A stretch of DNA of 19,235 nt, from the NCBI GenBank assembly GCA_051011575.1, contig JBPCTR010000210.1:1-19235 (forward strand), written 5' to 3'. The stretch's first letter is position 1, and every line of letters begins with the position of its first letter. This DNA comes from SHLQ01 sp051011575. GTDB taxonomy: Bacteria > Actinomycetota > Acidimicrobiia > Acidimicrobiales > SHLQ01. Positions 1 through 8,514 of the stretch are shown here, one piece after another. The position numbers and the translations under genes are program-made. The notes beneath the pieces are model-generated. The model was not told the origin of the DNA, made no database searches, and saw only the letters and a list, made by a program, of their open reading frames with translations.

Positions 1-1
1 G

Positions 2-3000
2 TCCTGGGCACAGCTCGACTTCGCCGGCGTGAGTGCATTCACCATCACCTACGAACTTGGAACTGGCGGAACCGGGGCCCGCTATACCCACACCGGCAAC
101 GGCGACCTCGCCTTCACCGGCGCCACGGACTGCGAGGGAGTGTCGGATTACGACGGTGATGGCACGGCCGACATCGATGACCCCGACGACGACAACGACG
201 GAATCACCGACGTCGTCGAGGGAGACGCCGATCCCGACGGCGATGGCACCCCGAACTACAAAGATCTCGATTCGGACAACGACGGCATCAGCGATGTCAC
301 CGAAACCTCGGCCGACTTCGACGGCGACGGCGACGGCAACTTCATAGATACCGACGCCGACGGTGACGGCATCTTCGACGCCGACGAATCCGGCCACGGC
401 TTGACGGCGACCAACGGTGAATTGCCGGGACCCTTCGGTGCAAATGGGATGGACGACGCCGCGGAGACCACCGATTCGACCGACGGCACGATGACCACCG
501 AGAACTACACCCTCCAGAACAACGACGGCGGGGCGGTCGACTTCCTCGAGAATGCAGACGTGGAGATGCTCTCGGTCACATCACCGTCTGTTGTTCCCGG
601 TGAGAGCACGACGATCACGTTCACAATTCGCAACAACGGTGTCGGCGACGCGGGAGATGTGACGGTGAGCTATCCACTGCCAACCGGCACCACGCTCGAC
701 GTGAGCGGCTCGCCCAACTGTGCGATGAACGGCGCAAACGTCGAGTGCACGATCGCCGGCACGATCGCCGACGGCGCCACGCCGACGGTGGACGCCGTCA
801 TCGACGCGTCGCCTTCGGCTGTGGCCGGTGTCCAGGTCACGTCGGCGACGATCGTCACGACGAACACGCCCGATGCCAACGGCGCCAACAACACCGTGGC
901 CGGCACCTTCACATTCCTCGACCCGGTCGCTGATCTCGACATCACCAACCTCGGCAATCCCGCTATCACACCAGGCACCTCGGGCACGGTCACGATCGAC
1001 TACATCAACCATGGGCCATCCGATGGGCAGGACTTCGAGGTCGAGTATCCGATCGTTCCGGGCGCAGCCTTCGACGCCGGTACCAGTACGTCCGGATGTG
1101 CCGTCGTGCCATTCACAACCGACGTGGCGTGTGCGGTCACGGGTCCGCTGGGCCCAACCGCGACGGGTTCGGTGACAATCGGTTTCACCGTTCCGGCCAA
1201 TGCCGCGCCCAGCTTCACCGGCGTGGATGCGGTGGTCATCAACCAGACGGTCGCCGATCCGGACACCCCGAACGACACCGAATCTGGAACATTCGCCATC
1301 GGAAACCATGAGGCGGACATCGAAGTCTCGGCGACGACTCCAACGATCACCCCGGGAGAGACCGGCACCGTGACCGTCGACGTTACGTACGAGGCAGGAC
1401 CTTCGGTAGCCCCCGATGTCGACATCGTGTACGTGCTTCCCGTCGATGTGACCCTCGATGGCACCCTCCCAGGGGCCTGCACCGAAAGTCCGACTGGAAC
1501 GATCACGTGCGCGGTGGGCGAGCTGTCGGCCGGGTCGGTGTCGTTCGACATCGACGTGGCGCTCAGTCCGAGCGCACCTCCGTCTGGCACCGTGTCCGGA
1601 ACCGTCACCGGAACGACGACCGCAACGGATGCCGACGGTTCATCCGGTCCAGCGGACATCACTACCGGTGCTGCGATTGCTGACCTATCGGTGACCGTGA
1701 CCGATCCTGCCGCTCTCTTGACGCCGGGAATCGGCGACGTCGTGAACATCGAGGTCAGCAACGCCGGCCCCTCCGCAGCAGCAACCACCTCCATGGTCTA
1801 TGTGCTCCCGACAGGTGTCGAGGTTGACACCGTCACCGGATTGCACCCCGACTGCGTAGAGGGTCCTACAGGAACCGTCACCTGTGTCGCGGCGTCGCCT
1901 GTTCTCCCATCTGCGTCGATCGACTGGGACATCCCGATTCTGATGCCAGCGAGTGCGCCATCCTCGACCAGCTTCGCCGACGGTGATGCCAGCGCCACGA
2001 CCACTGCAACCGACCCGGCTCCGGCGAACAACACCTCGCTCAACTCGACGGTCTCGAGTGGTGCGGCGCTGGCCGATCTGGAGCTGGTGGTCGACGCGGC
2101 CCCGACCCTCGCCCCGGACGAGACCGGGACCGTCGATGTGACCGTTTCGAATCTCGGCCCTTCCGATGGCGGAACGGTTGATGTGACCTACGAACTCCCT
2201 GCCGGAGTCGTGTTCGACGGAGCACACGCAAATCCCGATGGATGTATCGAGGCACTCGGAACGGTCACCTGTGCGGTCAGCGGTCCAATTCTCGAAGGTT
2301 CACCGCAGAGTCTGACGATTCCGATCGAGATGATCCGCGTGCAGCCGACCAGCGGTCCGATCGCAGTCAACTCCGTCGAATTGTCGACCCACTCCGTGGC
2401 GGACCCGGTTGCGGCGAACGACTCGGCCCCCGCAGGCGTCGTCCTCGACCTCACCGGCGATTCCGACCTCGACGGCATCGTCGACGCCGACGAGATCGAT
2501 CCGGGCGGGAACGGAACCCCGGACGACAGCGACGGTGATGGCGTTCCCGACTATCTCGATGTTGATTCCGACAACGACGGCATCCTGGATGCAGACGAGA
2601 CGAACGGCGGCGACGCCTCCGTCGACACCGATGGCGACGGCGCTCCTGACTATGTGGATCTCGACGCGGATGACGACGGAATCCCCGATGTGGTCGAAGG
2701 CGGGAACGGGTCGCTCGACGGAGATGGTGACGGTGCAATCGACTCGATGGATGACCCGTCGACGGGTGACGTCGACGGTGACGGCCTCGCCGACGGCGCC
2801 GACACGGCCCGGGTGAACACCGACGGCGCGGGTCCCGACGACTACCGCGACCTCGATGCTGACGACGACGGCGTCCTGGATGTCGATGAGGGCGGAACCG
2901 GTGATCTCGACAGCGACGGTGACGGCACTCCCGACTTCCAGGATCTCGACAGCGATGACGACGGCCTCTTCGATGTGGACGAGGGCGGCAACGGCGACCT

Positions 3001-4921
3001 CGACGTGGACGACGATGGCGTGCTCGACGACGTCGGATCAAACGATGTCGACGGCGACGGCGTACACGATGGCGTGTCTCCGCCGCCGGACACCGATTCA
3101 GACGGTGTGGCCGACATCGTCGACGTCGATTCCGATGGTGATGGTCTCACCGACGTGACCGAGGGGAGTGGCGATGCCGACGGCGACGGCGTGCCGAATC
3201 ACCTCGATCTCGACTCCGACAACGACGGCGTACCCGATGTCGTGGAGGCGGGCAATGGGACGCTCGACGGTGATGGCGACGGTGTCATCGACGATCAGGA
3301 TGTGCTCGATGGTGATGGCGACGGCCTCGCGGATTCTGCCAACACAACGCCGCTCGACTCCGACGGTGACACGACCGCCGATCACCTCGATCTGGACGCC
3401 GATGGAGACGGCATTCCGGATCTTGTCGAGGGCGGCAACGGACCGCTCGATGCCGACCAGGACGGCGTCATCGATGCGATGGGCGATCCGTCCACCGGCG
3501 ACGCCGACGGGAATGGTCTCGCCGACGCCGCGGACGCGATACCTCTGGACACCGATGCCGATGGCGTCCCTGATTTCCAGGAACTCGACTCTGACGACGA
3601 TGGCATCGCCGACTCGGTCGAGGTCGGCCCGGATGTCCATGACCCCGTCGATTCCGACTCGGACTCGGTTCCGGATCACCGCGATACCGATTCTGATGGT
3701 GATGGGATCCCGGATGTGGTGGAGACCGATGGTTCGGGCGGCGTGCTCGACACGGACTCCGACTCGACCCCGGATCACCTCGATTCGGATTCGGACGCAG
3801 ACGGGATCATCGACGCTCTCGAGGCGGGGCCCGATCCCCTGAACCCGGTGGATACGGATTCGGACGGCGATGCCGATGTCGTCGACGTCGATTCCGATGG
3901 TGACGGCATCGACGACGCGGTCGAGGTTGACTCGGATTCGGCCGACCCGGTCGACTCCGACAGCGACGGCACGCCCGACCATCTGGACACCGATTCCGAC
4001 GCTGATGGGATCCCGGATGTTGTGGAGACCGATGGTTCGGGTGGGGTTCTCGACACCGACGGCGATTCCGTGCCGAACCATCTCGATGCGGATTCTGATG
4101 GCGACGGGATCATCGATGCGCAGGAGGCGGGCGCCGATCCGCCGAACCCGGTGGATACGGATTCGGACGGGGATGCTGATGTCGTCGACGTCGATTCCGA
4201 TGGTGATGGCATCGACGACGTGGTCGAAGTCGGGCCTGATCCGACCAACCCGGTGGACACCGATAGCGACGGCACGCCCGACCATCTCGACGTCGATTCC
4301 GATGGGGATGGCATCGGTGATGCCGAGGAGGTTGCGGCGAGCAGTGATCCCGGTATTGACACCGACGGCGATGGAACCGTCGACTACCTCGACCTCGATT
4401 CCGATGGCGATGGACTCTCTGATGCCAGCGAAGGAAGCGGTGATTCCGACGACGACGGCATCATCGACTCGGCGGACTACGACCCGATCACCGTGTTTGG
4501 TGTCGTTCTCGACGAAGAGACCAACCGGCCCGTCGTCGGCGCCGAGGTGACCCTCGTCGATCGAGAAGGCACCACATACACGGTCGTCACCGACGAGACC
4601 GGTTCGTACGCCTTCGCCTCGTCGCTGTCCGCCCCGATCGCCGCGGGCGAGATCACACTCACCGCCAACAAGTCGGGCTACGTGGAGGTTCTCGGCACGG
4701 CGACCGTGAGCTTTGGCCAGGACCGGGAGACCAACCTGTCGATGGGGGGGACGCTCATCCCGGAGTCGCTTGCCTTCACCGGAATCCACCGCTGGGACCT
4801 CGTGCTCTGGGGCGTCCTTCTCGTCTCGAGTGGCGGGTGGCTGCTGATCATGTCGCGCCGAGAACAACAGACCCCGCTCGTCGTGCGACGCGACGATGAT
4901 CCATTGGACCGGATCATCTGA
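2..4921 (+). CDS. Giant Asp-rich, sortase-anchored surface protein (5' end outside window)
   Basis: The frame is open from base 2 and the residues before the first in-window GTG (29) read on naturally, so the gene starts upstream. Numbering from that GTG: a short DxDxDG stretch (about 38-125), five DUF11-like beta domains starting near 176, 300, 428, 550 and 681 (each opens with an ADLxV-type strand and carries a PLPxG/VLPxG motif and usually a Cys pair), a long thrombospondin-type-3-like array (about 811-1487), a carboxypeptidase-regulatory-like domain (about 1490-1573), then LAFTG (1581-1585), a hydrophobic helix and an Arg-rich tail. The known role of such parts is calcium-stabilised, rod-like cell-surface display. 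LAxTG is the signal favoured by class E sortases of actinobacteria. I infer an extracellular adhesin or wall structural protein with unknown ligand. No sortase gene is in the window. Lys is almost absent and Asp dominates the array. Confidence 0.9.
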   Translation, partial: SWAQLDFAGVSAFTITYELGTGGTGARYTHTGNGDLAFTGATDCEGVSDYDGDGTADIDDPDDDNDGITDVVEGDADPDGDGTPNYKDLDSDNDGISDVTETSADFDGDGDGNFIDTDADGDGIFDADESGHGLTATNGELPGPFGANGMDDAAETTDSTDGTMTTENYTLQNNDGGAVDFLENADVEMLSVTSPSVVPGESTTITFTIRNNGVGDAGDVTVSYPLPTGTTLDVSGSPNCAMNGANVECTIAGTIADGATPTVDAVIDASPSAVAGVQVTSATIVTTNTPDANGANNTVAGTFTFLDPVADLDITNLGNPAITPGTSGTVTIDYINHGPSDGQDFEVEYPIVPGAAFDAGTSTSGCAVVPFTTDVACAVTGPLGPTATGSVTIGFTVPANAAPSFTGVDAVVINQTVADPDTPNDTESGTFAIGNHEADIEVSATTPTITPGETGTVTVDVTYEAGPSVAPDVDIVYVLPVDVTLDGTLPGACTESPTGTITCAVGELSAGSVSFDIDVALSPSAPPSGTVSGTVTGTTTATDADGSSGPADITTGAAIADLSVTVTDPAALLTPGIGDVVNIEVSNAGPSAAATTSMVYVLPTGVEVDTVTGLHPDCVEGPTGTVTCVAASPVLPSASIDWDIPILMPASAPSSTSFADGDASATTTATDPAPANNTSLNSTVSSGAALADLELVVDAAPTLAPDETGTVDVTVSNLGPSDGGTVDVTYELPAGVVFDGAHANPDGCIEALGTVTCAVSGPILEGSPQSLTIPIEMIRVQPTSGPIAVNSVELSTHSVADPVAANDSAPAGVVLDLTGDSDLDGIVDADEIDPGGNGTPDDSDGDGVPDYLDVDSDNDGILDADETNGGDASVDTDGDGAPDYVDLDADDDGIPDVVEGGNGSLDGDGDGAIDSMDDPSTGDVDGDGLADGADTARVNTDGAGPDDYRDLDADDDGVLDVDEGGTGDLDSDGDGTPDFQDLDSDDDGLFDVDEGGNGDLDVDDDGVLDDVGSNDVDGDGVHDGVSPPPDTDSDGVADIVDVDSDGDGLTDVTEGSGDADGDGVPNHLDLDSDNDGVPDVVEAGNGTLDGDGDGVIDDQDVLDGDGDGLADSANTTPLDSDGDTTADHLDLDADGDGIPDLVEGGNGPLDADQDGVIDAMGDPSTGDADGNGLADAADAIPLDTDADGVPDFQELDSDDDGIADSVEVGPDVHDPVDSDSDSVPDHRDTDSDGDGIPDVVETDGSGGVLDTDSDSTPDHLDSDSDADGIIDALEAGPDPLNPVDTDSDGDADVVDVDSDGDGIDDAVEVDSDSADPVDSDSDGTPDHLDTDSDADGIPDVVETDGSGGVLDTDGDSVPNHLDADSDGDGIIDAQEAGADPPNPVDTDSDGDADVVDVDSDGDGIDDVVEVGPDPTNPVDTDSDGTPDHLDVDSDGDGIGDAEEVAASSDPGIDTDGDGTVDYLDLDSDGDGLSDASEGSGDSDDDGIIDSADYDPITVFGVVLDEETNRPVVGAEVTLVDREGTTYTVVTDETGSYAFASSLSAPIAAGEITLTANKSGYVEVLGTATVSFGQDRETNLSMGGTLIPESLAFTGIHRWDLVLWGVLLVSSGGWLLIMSRREQQTPLVVRRDDDPLDRII
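551..2455 (+). repeat. Five tandem DUF11-like domains (protein level)
   Basis: Five units of roughly 120-130 residues begin near bases 554, 926, 1310, 1676 and 2069. Each opens with ADxE/ADLxV, followed by a P-G-x-x-x-T/V strand, an N-x-G-P-S or N-N-G turn, a (P/V)LPxG-like motif, two Cys in most units, and a closing DPxxxN(N/D) segment. The units are clearly diverged at DNA level, so this is an old domain expansion and not a recent duplication. Confidence 0.8.
2459..4490 (+). repeat. Thrombospondin type 3-like calcium-binding array
   Basis: About 680 residues consist of repeated D-x-D-x-D-G-(I/V/L)-x-D units spaced 12-20 residues apart, often followed by VVE, PDHLD or PDYLD. This is the signature of TSP3-like/EF-loop calcium sites. 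Spacing and connecting segments such as GGNG(S/D/P)LD recur. Calcium binding is inferred from the motif. Confidence 0.85.
3707..4312 (+). repeat. 303-bp in-frame tandem duplication inside the Asp-rich array
   Basis: The segment starting with the Ile codon at 3707 (IPDVVETDGSGGVLDTD) recurs starting at 4010. The offset is 303 bp, or exactly 101 codons. The two copies stay parallel through VDTDSDGDADVVDVDSDG and TPDHLD and differ at scattered positions. The high similarity compared with the rest of the array indicates a comparatively recent in-frame duplication. Confidence 0.8.
4769..4783 (+). other. LAFTG cell-wall sorting motif (class E sortase type)
   Basis: The codons ctt gcc ttc acc gga encode LAFTG, 45 residues before the stop. 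The following residues WDLVLWGVLLVSSGGWLLIM form a single hydrophobic helix, then SRREQ and a later RR pair give the positive tail. This is the tripartite sorting signal. LAxTG in place of LPxTG is the form recognised by class E sortases in high-GC actinobacteria. The tail after the helix is longer than usual. Confidence 0.75.
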
Positions 4922-4985
4922 GTCGCGCGCACTTTTTCGCTGGCGACGACTACTGTCGATTCGGTACGGTGGAAAGCGCTGGTTG

Positions 4986-4991
4986 AAGGAG
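4986..4991 (+). promoter_or_regulatory. Ribosome binding site of the PAP2 gene
   Basis: AAGGAG lies 9 nt before the GTG at 5001. It decides the start: the same frame is open from an ATG at 4896, but that would overlap the end of the surface-protein gene and has no comparable site. Confidence 0.7.
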
Positions 4992-5000
4992 AGCGGAATC

Positions 5001-5780
5001 GTGGCGGCAGCAACATCACGCCCACAATTTGTGACCCCGGAGAGACCCTCTCTCCTGCGCGGTCTGATACGCCAAGTCGTCTTCGTGACCGGCGCGCTTC
5101 TGTTCTATCTGGGCGTCCGGCGGCTCACCGAGGGCGACGAGTTGGAGGCGGTGGGCAACGGTCTCGAGTTGCTGAGATTGGAGGCCGCGCTCGGCCTCAA
5201 CGTGGAAGCTGAACTGCAGAACCTCGTGATCGGGGCGGACTGGGCGATCACCCTGTTCAACTGGATCTACATCTGGGGGCACTGGCCGGTTCTCGCGTCG
5301 ACGTTCATCTGGTTGTTCTTCCGTCATCGCACCGAGTTCGTGCTGTTCCGCAACTCCCTCGTGATCTCGGGGCTGATCGGACTCGTGATCTTCGCGATCT
5401 ACCCGGTGGCGCCTCCGCGGCTGCTCGAGATCGGGATGGTGGACACCGTCGCCGAACTGTCGCAGGCGGTTCACGTGATGCAGCCTCCGTCGATGGTGAA
5501 CAAGTACGCGGCCCTGCCGAGTTTTCACGTCGGCTGGAATTTCCTCGTCGCGCTCGCCATCTTCCGAGCCGCACCCATCCGCGCCGTTCGTCTCGCCGCG
5601 CTCGCAGGCCCGGCTGCGATGAGCGCCTCGGTCGTGCTGACGGCCAATCACTACATCGTCGACGGCGTGGTCGGAATCGCCATCGCCTACGTCGCATGGA
5701 TGGTCGCACACCGGATGCCCGTCCCCGAACCCACGGTGCGCGAAGTCGAGGCGACAAGGGAAGTCGTCCCCATCACCTGA
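5001..5780 (+). CDS. PAP2-superfamily integral membrane phosphatase/phosphotransferase
   Basis: The product has 259 residues from the GTG at 5001. It has several hydrophobic helices (about 24-38, 85-107, 117-136, 176-190, 198-215, 221-236). PAP2 signatures are visible: YPVAPPR (134-140) at the first basic motif, PSFHVGW (173-179) and NHYIVDGVVG (216-225), with H176, H217 and D221 as the expected catalytic residues. The layout resembles the Aur1/Ipt1 inositolphosphotransferase-like branch common in actinobacteria. The reaction is probably hydrolysis or transfer of a lipid phosphate at the outer membrane face; the substrate cannot be read from sequence. It starts 79 bp after the surface-protein gene on the same strand. 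The first basic motif lacks the usual Lys, as is common in this branch. Confidence 0.85.
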   Translation: MAAATSRPQFVTPERPSLLRGLIRQVVFVTGALLFYLGVRRLTEGDELEAVGNGLELLRLEAALGLNVEAELQNLVIGADWAITLFNWIYIWGHWPVLASTFIWLFFRHRTEFVLFRNSLVISGLIGLVIFAIYPVAPPRLLEIGMVDTVAELSQAVHVMQPPSMVNKYAALPSFHVGWNFLVALAIFRAAPIRAVRLAALAGPAAMSASVVLTANHYIVDGVVGIAIAYVAWMVAHRMPVPEPTVREVEATREVVPIT

Positions 5781-5829
5781 CTTTGGTCCCGAGCCTCCGA
5801 GCACCACTCTCAGGTACGCTCGAATCACC

Positions 5830-6468
5830 GTGACCACGATCGAGCGCCTCCCTCTCACCCGAGACCGCGTTGCGCGCGCAGCGCTCGAGATTGGTGACTC
5901 CAAGGGACTCGAGTCGATCACGATGCGCGGGGTCGCTGCCGCACTCGGCGTCGAAGCGATGTCGCTCTACAACCATGTCGCGAGCAAAGAGGATCTGCTC
6001 GATGCCGTCGGTGACGTGCTCTACGCCGAGGTGCTCGAACAGCACCGGCTCGATCCCGGCCGGCCATGGCAGGACGACGCCCGTGCGACGGTGGCCGCGT
6101 TTCGCAACCTTGTACTCGCCCATCCGAATGTGGCGGCGATACTGCTGGATCGACCCCTCCTCGCCGGATCGAAGATCGCCTTTCTGCAGCGCTGCCACGA
6201 TGTGTTCGTAAAGGCCGGGTTCTCGACCGTCGATGCCGCGCTCGAATTCAACACGGTCGCGAGCTGGCTCACGGGTGCGATTCGCAGCGAACTGGGGATC
6301 ATGCGAAAGCTCGAGGAGATGGGGCCGATCTCACGCGAGGATGTGCCCGAGGATTACTACGGGGCTGTCGACTTCATGCAGTCGTGTCTGGCGTGGAGCG
6401 CCGACGAACGTTTCGAGCATGGATTCCGAACCGTGCTCGCAGGGATCGAGCAACACCTGCGGGACTAG
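5830..6468 (+). CDS. TetR-family transcriptional regulator
   Basis: The product has 212 residues with a GTG start. An N-terminal TetR helix-turn-helix is visible at about 29-48 (ITMRGVAAALGVEAMSLYNH), followed by the family-typical SKEDLLDAV. The C-terminal part (about 80-210) looks like an all-helical ligand-binding domain of the TetR_C class. No good ribosome binding site precedes the GTG, and a TACGCT -10-like hexamer lies 9 nt upstream, so a leaderless transcript is possible. It is convergent with the MFS exporter gene, 15 bp apart. TetR proteins often control a neighbouring exporter by releasing DNA on binding its substrate, so control of the aminotransferase-hydrolase-MFS operon is plausible but not shown. 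Confidence 0.88.
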   Translation: MTTIERLPLTRDRVARAALEIGDSKGLESITMRGVAAALGVEAMSLYNHVASKEDLLDAVGDVLYAEVLEQHRLDPGRPWQDDARATVAAFRNLVLAHPNVAAILLDRPLLAGSKIAFLQRCHDVFVKAGFSTVDAALEFNTVASWLTGAIRSELGIMRKLEEMGPISREDVPEDYYGAVDFMQSCLAWSADERFEHGFRTVLAGIEQHLRD

Positions 6469-6483
6469 GCCGACGGGCCGATA

Positions 6484-7731
6484 TCAGGTGGTGGCCTCGA
6501 GGAAGTCCTCTCCCACGATTTCGCCACTCGACACCCGAAGCGCGATCGCGAGACCCAAGGCGCCGATCGCTCCGATTCCCAGAACCAGATCGAGCGACGT
6601 TGCCTCGACGAGTGGTCCGGCGATGATGTTGGCGATCGGCACGACGCCGCCGAACGACAACACCCAGAGCGCCGCCACCCGGCCGCGCACGGTCGAATCC
6701 ACGTGTTCCTGCCACAAGGTTGCGAGCGCCGTCGGAATCGTGAAGTAGAAGAGCGCGACGAAGAAGATCGCGAAGTATGCCCACTCGACCGAGCGAATAG
6801 TGGCGAGCCACGTGAGGCTCAGCGCGAACGACACGAGTGACAGTCGCAGCAGCAGCGGTTTCGACACCGACAGCAGAACGGTTCCGACGAGCAGCGCGCC
6901 GACGAGAGATCCGAGCCCGAACATCGCGTAGAACCAGCCGTACTGCGAGCTGCGCGCATCGATCCCGAGGTTGACTTCGGCGATCGCCGGAAGCTGACCG
7001 ATGAACGGCAGACAAAGGAGCGAGAAGGCCGCCATGATCTTGATGGGGTTGCCCACCTGGGGGGCTCGGGCAACGATGCGAAAGCCACCGAACACGCGGT
7101 CGCGGAACTGCGCCGCCTTGGCGGTCGATGGTGGTATGGCCAGCACCGAGAGAACGCCAATCACCACGAGGTAGGCCATCGCGTTGATCGCGAAGACCTC
7201 GGCGAAACCGAATCGACTCGTGAGAAATCCTCCGATCGCCGGGCCGAGAACCCGCGCGCCATTGGTCTGAACCGAGTTGAGTGCGACGGCTGCCTGGATG
7301 TTCTCCTCGCCGGCCACCAAGGGGAGGATCGACGTGAACGCCGGTGCGTAGAGGCCTTGACCGAGCCCGATGATGAAGACGAGCCCTGCGAGCGTGTCGG
7401 TACTGATCGTGTTGTCGATCAGAAGCGCCGCGAGGACGAATGTCCAGACCATCTGCCAGACCTGCGTTGATACGAGGAGGGTTCGCCGGTTCGCCGTGTC
7501 GGCGAGCGAGCCGCCCACCAGGCTCAGGATTCCCATGGGAGCCAACTGGGCGAAGATCAGGAGGCCGAGGAAGGCGCTCGATTCGGTGAGCTCCCACCCG
7601 AGGACGCCGAGTGCCGCGAACTGCATCCAGCGACCAGTGTTCGATACGAGCGTGGCGAGAAACAGGCGTCGGAACTCCGGAACAGCCAGTGCATCGGCTG
7701 CAGTTCCCGCCGTTTGTTCCGCTGTTGTCAC
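6484..7731 (-). CDS. MFS transporter (MFS_3/EntS-like exporter)
   Basis: The product has 415 residues with a GTG start preceded by GGTGGAG. Hydrophobic segments are spread along the whole length, consistent with about 12 helices. The loop 2-3 motif GGSLADTANRR (73-83) matches the MFS signature G-x-x-x-D-x-x-x-R-R. The start region (VPEFRRLFLATLVSNTGRWMQ) is typical of the MFS_3 (transmembrane secretion effector) group that includes EntS-type exporters. The gene lies 30 bp downstream of the alpha/beta hydrolase on the same strand, so it is probably the last gene of that operon. The substrate is unknown; export of a small organic molecule is the family norm. Confidence 0.87.
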   Translation of the reverse strand: MTTAEQTAGTAADALAVPEFRRLFLATLVSNTGRWMQFAALGVLGWELTESSAFLGLLIFAQLAPMGILSLVGGSLADTANRRTLLVSTQVWQMVWTFVLAALLIDNTISTDTLAGLVFIIGLGQGLYAPAFTSILPLVAGEENIQAAVALNSVQTNGARVLGPAIGGFLTSRFGFAEVFAINAMAYLVVIGVLSVLAIPPSTAKAAQFRDRVFGGFRIVARAPQVGNPIKIMAAFSLLCLPFIGQLPAIAEVNLGIDARSSQYGWFYAMFGLGSLVGALLVGTVLLSVSKPLLLRLSLVSFALSLTWLATIRSVEWAYFAIFFVALFYFTIPTALATLWQEHVDSTVRGRVAALWVLSFGGVVPIANIIAGPLVEATSLDLVLGIGAIGALGLAIALRVSSGEIVGEDFLEATT

Positions 7732-7761
7732 TCACTCCACCGTATTCGCCGGAGGATGTGG

Positions 7762-8514
7762 TCAGGCCCCTCGGTGGGAGACGTTGGTCACGAAGCGGGC
7801 GAACGCATCTGCGTGGCTTCGGTGTGCGCCGTGACCGGCGCCGGGGATCACGACGAGTTCGGCCGTAGGCAATTCGGCCGCGAGCTCTTCCGCCGCCCGT
7901 CGGTACGGTTCGCGCGTGTGGGAGCCATGCCCGATCAGGGCAGGTGCCGCGACATCGAAGGTCTCGAAGGGGCGGCGGTTGCGTGCCGATTCGAGATCCA
8001 CCTGAAGCGCAACTCCCTCCTCGAGTAGTTCCGCTCGAAACGACGAGTGGAGGTTCTCCCATGAGCTGCCGCCCACCATCTGTCGAAAGAACCGCTCAAC
8101 TGTTTCCGTGGGTGATTCGTCGGCGAGCACGCACAGCTCGTCGGGCCACCAGGGCCGCCAGCCGGTAGGGGCCTCGAAGGCGCCGACCGAGCGGATGCGG
8201 TCGGGGAAGTGGGCAGCCGTGGTGAGGGCGATGAGGCCACCCATGCTGTGCCCGACGACGACCGCAGGTTCGGACCCGAGCGTGTCGAGCAGTGCGACGA
8301 GATCGGCCACGTGGCGCTCGATGCCATCGGCGGGTACGAGTGCACGCGAGCCCGCATACCCGCGCCGGTCATAGAGCACCGCGGTGTGGTCATGGAGGCG
8401 GCGAGCCACGCGTCGGAACGAGTGGTGTCGGTCCATTGCGCCGTGTACGAGTACGACTCGACGCGGCCCGTCGCCGATGGTCTGTGTGTGAAGGGCGACC
8501 GGTTCGCTTGTCAC
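7762..8514 (-). CDS. Alpha/beta hydrolase
   Basis: The product has 250 residues. The GTG start at 8514 overlaps the aminotransferase stop by 4 nt (GTGA), which fixes the start and implies translational coupling; the open frame extends much further upstream only as antisense shadow. Visible motifs are the oxyanion-hole LVHGAMD (22-28), the nucleophile elbow GHSMGG (88-93, Ser90) and a C-terminal IPGAGHGAH with His228. The usual acidic residue after the sixth core strand is not obvious: the segment reads ALIGHGSHTREPY where GxxD is expected. The gene is probably cytoplasmic since there is no signal peptide. The reaction, an esterase, lactonase or amidase type, cannot be specified. Confidence 0.87.
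   Translation of the reverse strand: MTSEPVALHTQTIGDGPRRVVLVHGAMDRHHSFRRVARRLHDHTAVLYDRRGYAGSRALVPADGIERHVADLVALLDTLGSEPAVVVGHSMGGLIALTTAAHFPDRIRSVGAFEAPTGWRPWWPDELCVLADESPTETVERFFRQMVGGSSWENLHSSFRAELLEEGVALQVDLESARNRRPFETFDVAAPALIGHGSHTREPYRRAAEELAAELPTAELVVIPGAGHGAHRSHADAFARFVTNVSHRGA

Noticed and set aside
3098..4867. A 589-codon open frame on the minus strand
   Set aside because: It lies wholly antisense to the Asp-rich array. The repeated GAC/GAT codons of that array give long stop-free complementary frames rich in Ile, Val and Arg; no domain or ribosome binding site is seen.
4896..5000. ATG at 4896 as the start of the PAP2 gene
   Set aside because: It overlaps the end of the surface-protein gene and its 35 residues look unlike a signal or membrane segment, whereas GTG 5001 has a good ribosome binding site.
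4922..5000. Promoter or terminator between the surface-protein and PAP2 genes
   Set aside because: TACGGT at 4965-4970 fits a -10 box but has no convincing -35 partner, and the GTCGC/GCGAC arms (4922-4946) enclose a loop too long for an intrinsic terminator.
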